Part shown: positions 1 to 7,978 of the stretch, in pieces
How the letters are laid out: the number at the start of each line of letters is the position of its first letter
Numbering within the stretch: the stretch's first letter is position 1
Assembly (NCBI GenBank): GCA_024235595.1
Contig: JACKMC010000020.1
Span: 1 to 31,493, forward strand
Reading direction: 5' to 3'
Length of the DNA stretch: 31,493 nucleotides
From: Zoogloeaceae bacterium
GTDB taxonomy: Bacteria; Pseudomonadota; Gammaproteobacteria; Burkholderiales; Rhodocyclaceae
Position numbers and translations under genes: made by a program
The notes under the pieces: generated by a model
Told to the model about the DNA's origin: nothing
The model's input: the letters and a program-made list of their open reading frames with translations, nothing else
The model's database searches: none

Positions 1-170
1 GAATCCCATCCGATGGCGCGTACCCCGAGGCGCAGGGGCTTGGGAAACTTGCCCTCCTTGATCAGGTTGTAGATGTGGGCGCGTTTGAAGCCGGTCTTGG
101 CCTCGACTTCCGCGCGGCGCAGGATGCGGTGTTCGTTCGGCGTCGCGGTGGCGATGGTCTGGGCAGTCAC
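1..170 (-). CDS. AlpA-family phage/island transcriptional regulator (C-terminus cut by window edge)
   Basis: This is a small DNA-binding regulator of the AlpA / CP4-57 type, which usually controls excision or integrase expression in prophages and genomic islands. The 56 or so visible residues contain the family signature: an ILRRAEVEAKTGFKR stretch followed by HIYNLIKEGKFPKPLRLG, i.e. a winged-helix/MerR-like recognition segment, then RAIGWD where the window cuts it off. The start is a GTG at 168-170 (reverse complement) preceded by AAGGAG eight bases upstream, which is why this unusual start is chosen. It lies downstream of the 253-aa gene in the same direction, as is common in integrative elements. 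The family assignment is by motif recognition; the target promoter is not visible. Confidence 0.85.
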   Translation of the reverse strand, partial: MTAQTIATATPNEHRILRRAEVEAKTGFKRAHIYNLIKEGKFPKPLRLGVRAIGWD

Positions 171-249
171 GAGGGACACTCCTTGGCGCTGTGTAGCGGC
201 GGTGATGGAAGTGCCCCGTATTCAATAGCGCGGTTCCCGCGCAGTCACC

Positions 250-278
250 GCAAGTGCAGACATGCCGTCTGCACTTGC
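250..278. repeat. Perfect 12-bp inverted repeat between the two island genes
   Basis: GCAAGTGCAGAC (250-261) and GTCTGCACTTGC (267-278) are exact reverse complements separated by ATGCC. The element sits just after the stop codon of the 253-aa gene and about 80 bases before the AlpA start. No T-tract follows on the minus strand, so an operator or a processing hairpin is as likely as a terminator. Confidence 0.7.
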
Positions 279-280
279 AG

Positions 281-1042
281 TCAGCGGTCCTGGGTGGCGA
301 GATGACGCTTGGCTGCCGAAAACTTCGCCCACAGCGTTCGCTCGCTGATTCCGGATTTGTCGCCGTAATGGGCAACCAGCGCACTGATGACCGATTCCAG
401 CGTCTCGAAAGACGAATAGGGAACGCCATTGGGTGACTTGCCCAACAGCAGGGTCAGAAGACCGCCAACGATATTCAGGTAGGTGGATTCACTGCGGGCG
501 CCCGGCATCCCGGACCGCTTCTCGTGCTCCGTGCGCGCCTGGTGCTCCTGGCTGAGCGTCTGGAACTGCTCATAGAGCGCGTCCCAGGCTTGCACCTTGT
601 CGGCAAGCTGGAGCTTCAACGCCTCGCGATCCATGACCAGTGCCTGCACGGCATCGGCACTGACGGCCGGATGCACCTGACGCTCGAACGCATCGAACAG
701 GAAGGCCGGTCGCTGGTCGGGATAGAAACGGATCATCCAGGCCTTCAGATCGACGTGGCGGATCGTGAGGCCAGGGTCATTGAGCAAGGCGGGGTCGTTG
801 CTCGTGAGGCCATCCTTGCCGTAGGGTAGGTCGAGATGCACCAGTGCGTCGTAGATCCGTTCCGCGTTCAGGCGAAGCTGTGGCCAGCGCGCCAGTGCAG
901 CGTGCTCCGGCAGCCGGTTCATCCCCTCGGCGACATCAAGGATACGGCGCTCGAAGCGTGACAGCCCCGCCCATTGGATGGCCGCCTCGATCGGACGATA
1001 GAAGACCTTGGCTTGGGCGCCGGAAGAAGATGACTTTCTCAT
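281..1042 (-). CDS. Island-associated hypothetical protein (253 aa)
   Basis: This is a 253-aa soluble protein that starts MRKSSSSGAQAKVFYRPIEA and resembles proteins I recall next to AlpA genes in proteobacterial genomic islands. I do not know a function. There is no signal peptide or membrane segment. The sequence is mostly helical, with a polar middle part (about residues 130-175, rich in Q, E and K) that could form a short coiled coil, and a C-terminal part with YLNIVGGLLTLLLG (about 187-200) and GISERTLWAKFSAAKRHL (about 230-247), the latter looking like a small helix-turn-helix. The start ATG has GGGAG six bases upstream. It is probably co-transcribed with the AlpA gene downstream. Confidence 0.75.
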   Translation of the reverse strand: MRKSSSSGAQAKVFYRPIEAAIQWAGLSRFERRILDVAEGMNRLPEHAALARWPQLRLNAERIYDALVHLDLPYGKDGLTSNDPALLNDPGLTIRHVDLKAWMIRFYPDQRPAFLFDAFERQVHPAVSADAVQALVMDREALKLQLADKVQAWDALYEQFQTLSQEHQARTEHEKRSGMPGARSESTYLNIVGGLLTLLLGKSPNGVPYSSFETLESVISALVAHYGDKSGISERTLWAKFSAAKRHLATQDR

Positions 1043-1566
1043 GGGCTACTCCCTGGTAAACGGGTTCAGGACATCGGCTTTTCTCGTGGTCTGGTCGACG
1101 CCATCCCACACCTTCGCGGCGCGGAGCGGTGACGACTTGGCTTGTGGAAAGGTTGTAGTGACGGCGAATGGCTGCAATGCTCACCCCAGCAACCAGTCGA
1201 TGTGGCACCTTGTCCACCGACACCGAGCCCCCGCGTGGCGGTATGCTTCAAGATGTTTCTCGCCCATGACGGGGAGGCTTGGCAGTGAGGTTTTGCTACG
1301 GATGCCATCGCGGCGAAAGACGCATTCGGTCTACGTGCTTTCAGGTCTGGGCATCACCCGCATGTCAGACGCCGATGGTCTTTCAGCAGACGCGGTTCGG
1401 GTAGCACCTGACGCGGCGACGCCGCCTCGACGGGCAACGATGAGGCATCGAGCCAGACGGCATGGGTCTTCGTTCAGATCAAGAAGGAATGACAGGCGAA
1501 TGCCATCGATTCACCGATTCGCCGACAAATTTCAGGATATCAACCGTTCTATTGCGGGCAACCGAA
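1043..1566. other. Non-coding or decayed stretch inside the island
   Basis: I see no gene with a convincing start and composition here. An open minus-strand frame at about 1076-1223 reads VPHRLVAGVSIAAIRRHYNL, which has some protein-like character, but it runs into the neighbouring gene in another frame and has no recognisable family, so it could be a gene remnant. The rest has no repeats or promoter that I can support. Confidence 0.4.
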
Positions 1567-2223
1567 ATGACAGAAAAGCCGATCACGGTCTTCCAGCAAC
1601 TTCACCTCAGGGGCAAGACAGCAACCGCAATGCGCAGTGGCATCCTCGCGCAGGTGGGGGGCTCTTGGCGTCACGACGCTGAGCGGGAAGAAGACCTCAA
1701 GCAACACATGGGCGACGACGATGTGATCGTGCTTGTACGATCTGCATTCGACGACGTCGATGAATCGGCTCTGGTGCTGTGGCAAGAGCCTGATGGCTAC
1801 AAGGTTTCCAATATCGTGCCGCGAAACGTCGGTGAGCTTGGTATTGACAAGTACAACGCGATTCTTCGCGACTTCGTCGCCCAAGTCGCGGAACCGGCGT
1901 CCCGGGCCGGCGGTTTCGGCGTCGAACTGACCTCTCCCAACCAGACTCTTGAGGATTGGCTGGATGCCGAACCGGCAGCAGCCCTGCGGCGCTTTTCGCG
2001 GCTCGCCAATAAGTCCACAGGTGCGGCCCATCCCATGGACAAGGAGCGCTGGTACGCGTTCCTGATTGCCGCGCACCGTGCATCGAAACGACTGGATAGT
2101 GACCAATTGGCACGGTGGCTTGTCGAGGTGGAGGCCTGGTCCGCAGGGCGGGCGCAGGACTTGGCCATCGACTATGAATTCGCACTCGGACTGCTTGACC
2201 AGTATGACCAGTCGCATACATGA
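1567..2223 (+). CDS. Unknown protein coupled to a PIN-like nuclease gene
   Basis: This is a 218-aa protein of no family I recognise. It starts MTEKPITVFQQLHLRGKTA. The frame is open further upstream (ATGs at 1462 and 1489), but the upstream residues look non-coding; no start has a good ribosome site, so the N-terminus is uncertain. The first half is mixed alpha/beta with an acidic segment DDVDESALVLWQEPDGYKV. The second half is helical (WYAFLIAAHRASKRLDSDQL, then ARWLVEVEAW). Its stop overlaps the start of the next gene as ATGA at 2220-2223, so the two are translationally coupled. By analogy with toxin-antitoxin and defence pairs it may be the partner or inhibitor of the PIN-like protein; that is inference only. 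Confidence 0.75.
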   Translation: MTEKPITVFQQLHLRGKTATAMRSGILAQVGGSWRHDAEREEDLKQHMGDDDVIVLVRSAFDDVDESALVLWQEPDGYKVSNIVPRNVGELGIDKYNAILRDFVAQVAEPASRAGGFGVELTSPNQTLEDWLDAEPAAALRRFSRLANKSTGAAHPMDKERWYAFLIAAHRASKRLDSDQLARWLVEVEAWSAGRAQDLAIDYEFALGLLDQYDQSHT

Positions 2224-2924
2224 GCCTGAATACTTCAGTCATTGAAGACTTGGTTGCTTTAAACGCGCCCGTGTTGTGCGTGGATACATGCACCGTCCTT
2301 GACGTCATCCGTGACATCACGCGCGAAACTGCGGTAGCACACGATGCCAACGCCGGGCTTGCCTTGCTTGCGGCAGCCGAGGCCGGCTCCGATCTGATTG
2401 TTCTGATGGCAGAACAGGTGACCATCGAGCTTGCTGCTCATGTCGCTGGCGTCGAGGTAGAGGCTCGAAACGCTTTGGCAAGGTTCCAGGCACAAGCTCA
2501 ACGTATACATGAAGTGGCCTTGGCCTACGGTGCCCAGGGAATGCTGCCGCTGGACCACCTTGAGGGACACGTCGCGCGGGCCAGGACAGTGCTGAACAGG
2601 TGGCGGGACGTTGCCAGCGTGGTGCCGCACAACGATGGAGTCGCCAGCCGTGCGTTCAAGCGAGTCAACGAACCTCGTGCTCCCGCCCGACTGGGTAAAG
2701 AATCAATGAAGGATTGCGTGATCGTCGAAGCCTATATCGAGGCGGCTGGCCAGCTTCGCTCCGCAGGGCTGGCGGCGCCGATCGTGTTCGCCTCGTCGAA
2801 TACGAAGGAGTATTTCGCGCCGAACACCCGACGTCTTCAAGATGAAATCGCTGCCGATCTGGAGGACGTTGGTGTGGAGTACGCCCCAAACTTCGGAGCA
2901 GCGAAACACAGTCTCGGCCTATAG
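2220..2924 (+). CDS. PIN-like domain protein (putative RNase)
   Basis: This 234-aa protein has the layout of PIN-fold nucleases, which cleave RNA with a Mg/Mn-binding cluster of acidic residues. Seen in order: VDTCTVLD with Asp22 and Asp28 after the first beta strand; QVTIE with Glu70; KDCVIVEAY with Asp165; and VFASSNTKEY (189-198), the usual fourth strand with S/N residues before the last loop. The set resembles the DUF4935-type PIN proteins found in defence and toxin-antitoxin loci. Length is larger than the roughly 130-aa VapC toxins, with a helical insertion between residues 75 and 150. It is the second gene of a coupled pair (ATGA overlap). The substrate is unknown. Confidence 0.75.
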   Translation: MSLNTSVIEDLVALNAPVLCVDTCTVLDVIRDITRETAVAHDANAGLALLAAAEAGSDLIVLMAEQVTIELAAHVAGVEVEARNALARFQAQAQRIHEVALAYGAQGMLPLDHLEGHVARARTVLNRWRDVASVVPHNDGVASRAFKRVNEPRAPARLGKESMKDCVIVEAYIEAAGQLRSAGLAAPIVFASSNTKEYFAPNTRRLQDEIAADLEDVGVEYAPNFGAAKHSLGL

Positions 2925-3028
2925 GCGCATCTGAACATGACTCTGGTGGCTGTGCATGGACGTTGCTGGGCGATGGCAGACGATCCCGGGTTGCCGGGCA
3001 GGTGGGGCTGGTACATAATCTGGCCTAA

Positions 3029-3072
3029 TTCCGTGGTGCTTACGGAAGAAACCCGTTATCAATCAATGGGTT
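3029..3072. repeat. Two adjacent inverted repeats, possible island boundary / attachment region
   Basis: TTCCGT (3029-3034) pairs with ACGGAA (3042-3047) around a 7-base spacer, and directly after it AACCC (3050-3054) pairs with GGGTT (3068-3072). Paired imperfect palindromes of this kind are typical of tyrosine-recombinase core sites. The position between the last island-type gene and the first core-type gene supports a boundary, but no integrase or second copy is in the window. Confidence 0.3.
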
Positions 3073-3144
3073 GAGTGCGGGGTGATGTTCCCTTCACCCG
3101 CTCCACGCCTGCAGGCACGCCGGACGCTCCATCGCGTCCATCCT

Positions 3145-3918
3145 CTAGCGCCGATCGAGAAACGCCGCCAGCAGTGCGACGAACACCTGCGCATCCTCGA
3201 ACGGGGCAAGGTGTCCCGCTTCGCGCATTACCGCAAGGCTCGCGCCGCGGATCCGTGTAGCCATGTGGCGCATGGTGGGGACCGTGGCGATACGGTCGCT
3301 GTCACCGGCAATGCACAGCACCGGAAAATCGAATCCGGCGAGCGCCGCACGACGGTCGAAATCGACCAGGGCATTGATCGCCGCGCGATAGGCCGGCGGC
3401 GCGATCGCCGCCATGAGCCGGCGAAGCTCTGCCAGCAGCCCCGTGGGCGGGCGCGGGCCGAGCATCGCCGGAAGAATCGCGTCCGCCAGCTCCGCCATGG
3501 TGCCGCCCTGCGCCAGCCTGCCCAGGCGCCGGGCGAGGAAGGCCTCGCGCGCCGCCCCTTGGTGCACGCCGCTCGAGGCGGTGGTGCAGGCGAGCACCAG
3601 GGCCGCCACGCGTTGCGGGTAGCGGGAGGCGAACTCCATCGCCACCATGCCGCCGAGGCTGTGGCCGACGATGGTTGCCCGCGCCAGCCCTGCCTCGTCG
3701 AGCAAGGCGGCAAGCGCATCGGCCAGTGCGGCAAAATCGTAGCGGATCGGCATCGCGCTGGCGCCATAGCCGGGCATGTCCCAGGCCAGCACGCGATGCC
3801 CCTGCGCCGCCAGCATCGGCAGCAGGGGCTGCCAGATCCCCGCGCTGCTGCTGACCCCATGCAGGCACACCAGCGCGCTGTCGCCGCGACCCGCCTCGAT
3901 CCATGCCGGCGCGGTCAT
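3145..3918 (-). CDS. Alpha/beta hydrolase
   Basis: This 257-aa single-domain serine hydrolase has a complete catalytic set. It has the oxyanion HG at 20-21, the nucleophile elbow GHSLGG with Ser87, Asp206 in AGDSD, and His236 in EAGHLAPFED. A cap region lies at about 120-185. It resembles 3-oxoadipate enol-lactonase and ring-cleavage-product hydrolases, but the substrate cannot be read from the sequence. The start lies 6 bases after the stop of the flavin reductase gene, so the two form an operon, a pairing suited to oxidation of an aromatic or heterocyclic compound followed by hydrolysis. No signal peptide, so cytoplasmic. Confidence 0.9.
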   Translation of the reverse strand: MTAPAWIEAGRGDSALVCLHGVSSSAGIWQPLLPMLAAQGHRVLAWDMPGYGASAMPIRYDFAALADALAALLDEAGLARATIVGHSLGGMVAMEFASRYPQRVAALVLACTTASSGVHQGAAREAFLARRLGRLAQGGTMAELADAILPAMLGPRPPTGLLAELRRLMAAIAPPAYRAAINALVDFDRRAALAGFDFPVLCIAGDSDRIATVPTMRHMATRIRGASLAVMREAGHLAPFEDAQVFVALLAAFLDRR

Positions 3919-3924
3919 CGGGAC

Positions 3925-4413
3925 TCACGCGAGGCGGCGATAGGCACCCGCGTGAAAGACCAGCGGCGCCCGCTCGGCACGGTCGAATCGCTCGACCTCG
4001 GAGATGAACACCACATGGTCGCCACCGGGATGGCGCACCGTGTTGCGGCACTCGAAGCGTGCACAGCAACCGTCCAGCAAGGGCGCACCACCGAGCCCCT
4101 CGGAAAACGCGAGGCCCGCGAACTTGTCCTCGAGGCGCGAGGCGAAACGTTGTGAAAGGTCCTGCTGGTCTTCGGCCAGCACATTGATCGCGTAGTGGTC
4201 GCAGTTCTCGAAATCGGCGGCGAAGGGCAGGCTTCTGGCGAGGCTCCACAGCACCAGCGGCGGCTCGAGCGAGACCGAGTTGAAGGAATTGACGGTGAGG
4301 CCGATGGGCCGGCCGTCGGCGGCGCGCGCGGTGACCACGGTGATGCCGGTCGCGAAATTGCCAAGGGCGGTGCGAAAGGCTCGACTGTCGACCTTGTTCT
4401 TGTGTGCTGTCAT
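3925..4413 (-). CDS. Flavin reductase family protein (FMN-binding split barrel)
   Basis: This 162-aa protein matches the HpaC/RutF-type flavin reductases, which use NAD(P)H to supply reduced FMN or FAD to a partner monooxygenase. Typical elements are DSRAFRTALGNFATGITVVT near the N-terminus, GLTVNSFNSVSLEPPLVL (the flavin-binding loop), FAINVL-like AINVLAEDQQ, and H-x-G-x-H-x-V as HPGGDHVVF near the C-terminus. The frame is open to an ATG at 4455; the ATG at 4413 is preferred because family homology begins a few residues later, though neither has a strong ribosome site. No monooxygenase gene is adjacent. It is the first gene of a two-gene operon with the hydrolase. Confidence 0.85.
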   Translation of the reverse strand: MTAHKNKVDSRAFRTALGNFATGITVVTARAADGRPIGLTVNSFNSVSLEPPLVLWSLARSLPFAADFENCDHYAINVLAEDQQDLSQRFASRLEDKFAGLAFSEGLGGAPLLDGCCARFECRNTVRHPGGDHVVFISEVERFDRAERAPLVFHAGAYRRLA

Positions 4414-4568
4414 CTGATCTGTCGGGTGTGCGGTGATTTTCCGCCAATCGGGCATTATCGCCAGTCACAACATCCTAGTCGACCATGTCGTCGTCGCGGT
4501 CACTCCAGGCCACGCCGCATGCGGTGCTCGGGTAGAGTGCGTAATCCTCTCTCCGGGACCAGCAGGGA

Positions 4569-5621
4569 ATGTCCGAATTCGCAAACCGCCTCCTCGACTG
4601 GCATCGTGCCCACGGCCGTCACGACCTGCCCTGGCAGGGCACGCGCGACGCCTACCGCATCTGGCTCTCGGAGATCATGCTGCAGCAGACCCAGGTCGAC
4701 ACCGTGATCCCCTACTACCAGCGCTTCCTGGAACGCTTCCCCGATCTGGCAAGCCTCGCCGCGGCGCCGGTCGAGGCGGTGATGGCGTTGTGGAGCGGGC
4801 TGGGCTACTACGCCCGGGCCCGCAACCTGCACAAGTGCGCACAGGCGGTAATGGCACGGCACGGCGGACAGTTTCCGGGCCGCGCCGGGGAGATCGCGAC
4901 ACTGCCGGGCATAGGCCGCTCCACCGCCGCCGCGATCTCGGCCTTTTCGAACGGTGAGTCGGTTGCGATTCTCGACGGCAACGTCAAGCGGGTGCTGTGC
5001 AGGGTGTACGGCATCGACGGTTTTCCCGGCGCCAGGAGCGTCGAGAACCGGCTCTGGGCGCTGGCCGCAAGCCTGCTGCCCGAGCGCGACACCGGCACCT
5101 ACATCCAGGCCCAGATGGATCTGGGCGCGACCGTTTGCAGCCGCGCGAAACCCGCCTGCGGGCGATGCCCGGTGGCGACGCTATGCGTCGCCCGCCGCGA
5201 CGGCCGCATTGGCGAGCTGCCCTCGGCGCGGCCGCGCAAGGCGGTGCGCAAGCGCAGCGCGCGCTTCGCGGTAATCCTCACCGGCGATGCGGTACTGCTC
5301 GAGCGTCGCCCGCCGAGCGGTATCTGGGGCGGCTTGCTGGCGCTGCCCGAGATCCCGGAAGACGACGACCCGACGAGCTGGGCCGCGCAACGCTATGGTC
5401 TCGCCATTGTCGGGCACCGTCCGCTCGCTCCGCTCAGGCACGCATTCACCCACTTCACGCTCGAAATCGAGCCCCAACTGATGCACGCCATCGCCGCGGC
5501 GCCGGGCTGTGCCGACGATGGGCCGGTGTGGCAGGCGCTGGACCGCCTCGCCGATGCTGCACTGCCAACGCCGGTGCGCCGCATCCTGGAGGCACTGCCG
5601 CCAGAACTCGGCCAGCTCTGA
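4569..5621 (+). CDS. mutY: A/G-specific adenine DNA glycosylase
   Basis: MutY removes adenine mispaired with 8-oxoguanine and prevents G:C to T:A transversions. The 350-aa length is normal. Visible features are the catalytic Glu35 in LSEIMLQQTQV, the helix-hairpin-helix LPGIGRSTA (112-120), the catalytic Asp136 in ILDGNVKRV, and the [4Fe-4S] loop with Cys190, Cys197, Cys200 and Cys206 in the exact C-x6-C-x2-C-x5-C spacing. The C-terminal part (from about 225) is the NUDIX-like domain that recognises 8-oxoG, with RHAFTHFTLEIEP. The gene is divergent from the flavin reductase operon and is followed by a peroxiredoxin gene in the same direction, which suits a role in oxidative damage. Confidence 0.97.
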   Translation: MSEFANRLLDWHRAHGRHDLPWQGTRDAYRIWLSEIMLQQTQVDTVIPYYQRFLERFPDLASLAAAPVEAVMALWSGLGYYARARNLHKCAQAVMARHGGQFPGRAGEIATLPGIGRSTAAAISAFSNGESVAILDGNVKRVLCRVYGIDGFPGARSVENRLWALAASLLPERDTGTYIQAQMDLGATVCSRAKPACGRCPVATLCVARRDGRIGELPSARPRKAVRKRSARFAVILTGDAVLLERRPPSGIWGGLLALPEIPEDDDPTSWAAQRYGLAIVGHRPLAPLRHAFTHFTLEIEPQLMHAIAAAPGCADDGPVWQALDRLADAALPTPVRRILEALPPELGQL

Positions 5622-5745
5622 AACGCGCACACCTCGCCCGTCCGGTGCACCGCAGCGGAAAAGCCAATATCATCGACCCTGAGTGCTCGCCGTGAGACCT
5701 CGCGACGGGTCCGATTCCCTTCAATGGCGTCAATGGAGAAGCAAT

Positions 5746-6270
5746 ATGCGCAATCGTGTTCCGAAAGTCACCTTCAAGACCAGGGTGCGTAACGAAACCC
5801 TGGGCGGCCCCAACCCTTTCGAGTGGAAGGATCTCACCAGCGACGACGTCTTCAAGGGCAAGAACGTGGTGCTGTTCTCGCTGCCGGGCGCCTTCACGCC
5901 CACCTGCTCGACCTCCCACCTGCCGCGCTACGAGGAGCTGTACGAAGAATTCAAGGCGCAGGGCGTGGACGCCGTGGTGTGCCTGTCGGTGAATGATGCC
6001 TTCGTGATGTACCAGTGGGGCAAGAGCCAGAACGCCAAGAACGTGTTCCTGCTGCCCGACGGCAACGGCGAATTCACGCGCAAGATGGGCATGCTGGTCG
6101 AAAAGTCGAATCTCGGCTTCGGGCCCCGCAGCTGGCGCTATTCGATGTATGTCGAAGACGGCGAGATCAAGCAGCTCTTCCAGGAAGAAGGCTTCGAGGA
6201 CAATTGCCCCACCGACCCGTTCGAAGTCTCCGATGCGGACACCATGCTGAACTACCTCAAGAGCCGCTGA
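5746..6270 (+). CDS. Peroxiredoxin, Prx5-like
   Basis: This 174-aa thiol peroxidase reduces hydrogen peroxide and organic hydroperoxides. The peroxidatic motif PGAFTPTCST places the active Cys at 54; further cysteines are at 79 and 154. The WRYSMYVEDGEIKQLF segment contains the conserved active-site Arg region of the Prx5 subfamily. The frame is open upstream to 5683, but the ATG at 5746 has GGAGAAG a few bases before it and begins where homology begins. There is no fused glutaredoxin domain, so an external reductant is needed. It lies 124 bases downstream of mutY. Confidence 0.93.
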   Translation: MRNRVPKVTFKTRVRNETLGGPNPFEWKDLTSDDVFKGKNVVLFSLPGAFTPTCSTSHLPRYEELYEEFKAQGVDAVVCLSVNDAFVMYQWGKSQNAKNVFLLPDGNGEFTRKMGMLVEKSNLGFGPRSWRYSMYVEDGEIKQLFQEEGFEDNCPTDPFEVSDADTMLNYLKSR

Positions 6271-6284
6271 GCGGCGCATTGCAC

Positions 6285-6316
6285 GGCGGGTGGCGGGGTA
6301 TGGCCCCGCGCCCGCC
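6285..6316. terminator. GC-rich hairpin between convergent genes
   Basis: GGCGGG and GGCGGGG (6285-6298) face CCCCGC and CCCGCC (6304-6316) around the loop TATGG. The stem is imperfect by one bulged position. It lies between the convergent peroxiredoxin and hydrolase genes, which suggests a bidirectional terminator, but there is no T-tract on either side. Confidence 0.45.
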
Positions 6317-6331
6317 GGCGTGGCCGAGCGC

Positions 6332-7138
6332 TCAGTCGAGCCGCTCGATCCAGCCGCGCAGCTCGGTCACCGCCTCGGGCCACTGCGGATCGAGCATCAG
6401 CATGTGGCCCGCGCCTTCGATGACGATCCTCTCCGCATTCCAGATGCCGGCGGTAAAGTGAAGCATCGAGGCCGGAAACACGGCATCGGCCGAGCCGCCC
6501 ATCACCAGCGCGGGGATCCGCGGTCGCCTGCTGAACAACGGCAACGGGTTCATCACCATCTCCGCCACGGCGTGGTCCGACTCCTCCTCGAGCATCGGCA
6601 GGTACTTGAGGGTGTCCTCCTTGCGCATCTGCGGCGAGAAGTAGACCGCGGCCATGACCTCGAGGGTGCGCGGACCGAACTGCCCCGACACCGCCCGGGG
6701 CAGTTCCTCGAAGAAGGCGGGATGACTGATCGCCAGCCGATTTACCGAGCCCAGCGTACCGCTGGGCGGCACCGGCGCAAGAAAGGCCACCGCGGCCGCA
6801 TGCGGTTCGCGCTGCGAGGCCAGGTAGTGCTGCAATACCAGGCAGCCCATGGAGTGAGCGATGAGGATCGGCACCTCGTCGACACTGCCCAGCGCATCGC
6901 GGACATCCTCGGCGAAATCTGCCAGCCCGAGGCTGTCCAACTCTTCGCGACCGCCGCTCTCGCCGTGACCGGAGAGGTCCACGGCGAGGCAATCGTAGCC
7001 TTTCGCCTGGAAGTAGGGGATGAAGTTTTCCTCCCACAGGCGGGAGTTCGAATAGCCCCCATGGACGAAGAACAGCGGCCTCGGCGCGCTGCGTTGGTCC
7101 GCAGGGTAGCGGTGGAGTTTGAGTTGTCGGGCGCTCAT
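6332..7138 (-). CDS. Alpha/beta hydrolase (lysophospholipase-like)
   Basis: This 268-aa cytoplasmic hydrolase shows the oxyanion VHGGYSN (25-31), the nucleophile elbow AHSMGC with Ser96, Asp218 in GGSADAVF, and His245 in GAGHMLML. The VDLSGHGESGG segment (53-63) is typical of monoglyceride lipase / lysophospholipase-like members. The start has AAGGA eight bases upstream. It stands alone on the minus strand, convergent to the peroxiredoxin gene. The substrate is not deducible. Confidence 0.88.
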   Translation of the reverse strand: MSARQLKLHRYPADQRSAPRPLFFVHGGYSNSRLWEENFIPYFQAKGYDCLAVDLSGHGESGGREELDSLGLADFAEDVRDALGSVDEVPILIAHSMGCLVLQHYLASQREPHAAAVAFLAPVPPSGTLGSVNRLAISHPAFFEELPRAVSGQFGPRTLEVMAAVYFSPQMRKEDTLKYLPMLEEESDHAVAEMVMNPLPLFSRRPRIPALVMGGSADAVFPASMLHFTAGIWNAERIVIEGAGHMLMLDPQWPEAVTELRGWIERLD

Positions 7139-7317
7139 TGATTTTCCTTGATCGATGCTCCGGGCTGCGCTTGGCAGTCTTCGATGGAGGCTTGGACGGG
7201 GTCGGGGTCCGGCAGGTCGGCCCGCCGTGATTATCTCAGATGCAGTGCAACAATGCCGGTGGAATCCGGCTCCTGCCCGCGCTGCAATCGTCGCCCCGGC
7301 TCAAACAGGCTGCATCG

Positions 7318-7806
7318 TCAGTAGATCGCCAGCTCGCGCCGCGCCCTCGCAGGGTCGGGATCGTCGATTACCGTGACCGCCTCGATCGCCCGCACATAGT
7401 CGGCCGGCAGGCCGTGTTGCCGCGCGCCAGCGAGAACGTGGGCCTGGTACCAGGCAAACGGCGCAAGGGCGGCGTCGATGCGGGTCGCGCAATAGAGGAA
7501 GGCGTCCAGAACGGCCCCATCGGCAGCAGCCAGCCGCACCCGTTTCTCGGCATAGCCGACCCCCAGGCCCTCGATGCGGTCGAGATGTTCCTTCTCGGCG
7601 GCCGCGATCTCGAATACCACGCCGAACACGCAGTGCGCCGGGTCGCCGGTAGCCAGCGCATCGCATTTTCCCGAGCCGTCCGCGCCAGCCTTGTGAAATG
7701 CCAGCCGGTGCGCCTCGAGCCGCGCCGTGGTGACGAACTCGGCGGACGGCACCCGGGCAAGCAATCGTGCGCGGGACATGTTGGAGCCGTAGGCGAAATA
7801 GAGCAC
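7318..7806 (-). CDS. Gamma-glutamylcyclotransferase family protein
   Basis: This 162-aa protein belongs to the GGCT-like fold, whose members release 5-oxoproline from gamma-glutamyl peptides or amines. The N-terminal substrate-binding motif YFAYGSNM is at residues 3-10, and the expected catalytic Glu is at 79 in LDRIEGLGVGY. The frame is open to 7989, but the GTG at 7806 is chosen because it directly precedes the YGSN motif and has AAGGA seven bases upstream; the extra upstream residues are arginine-rich and look untranslated. It is last in a minus-strand series, 172 bases after the LON-domain gene. Confidence 0.9.
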   Translation of the reverse strand: MLYFAYGSNMSRARLLARVPSAEFVTTARLEAHRLAFHKAGADGSGKCDALATGDPAHCVFGVVFEIAAAEKEHLDRIEGLGVGYAEKRVRLAAADGAVLDAFLYCATRIDAALAPFAWYQAHVLAGARQHGLPADYVRAIEAVTVIDDPDPARARRELAIY

Positions 7807-7978
7807 GAGATGTTCCTTTCGATGTAGAGAGGGCGGGTCACGATCCTGCCAAACACGACGGCGTCGTGGAAAGTGTCGACGGGTAGCGCCGTCGACGCAC
7901 CGACACGGACCATCCGGCGCCACCAACGCCGGCCTGCCCGCGCCGGCGTGAGCGTATCCACGGCACAGCGCGCACCGC

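Noticed and set aside
936..1223. A minus-strand 95-codon frame with a protein-like N-terminus
   Set aside because: It runs into the 253-aa gene in a different frame, has no ribosome site, and no family is recognised; at most a remnant.
3082..4155. A plus-strand open frame of 357 codons opposite the hydrolase and flavin reductase genes
   Set aside because: It is antisense to two well-supported genes and is rich in Arg, His, Gln and Ala with no recognisable domain.
5455..6279. A 274-codon minus-strand frame opposite the peroxiredoxin gene
   Set aside because: It is antisense to a clear peroxiredoxin and the end of mutY and shows no domain.
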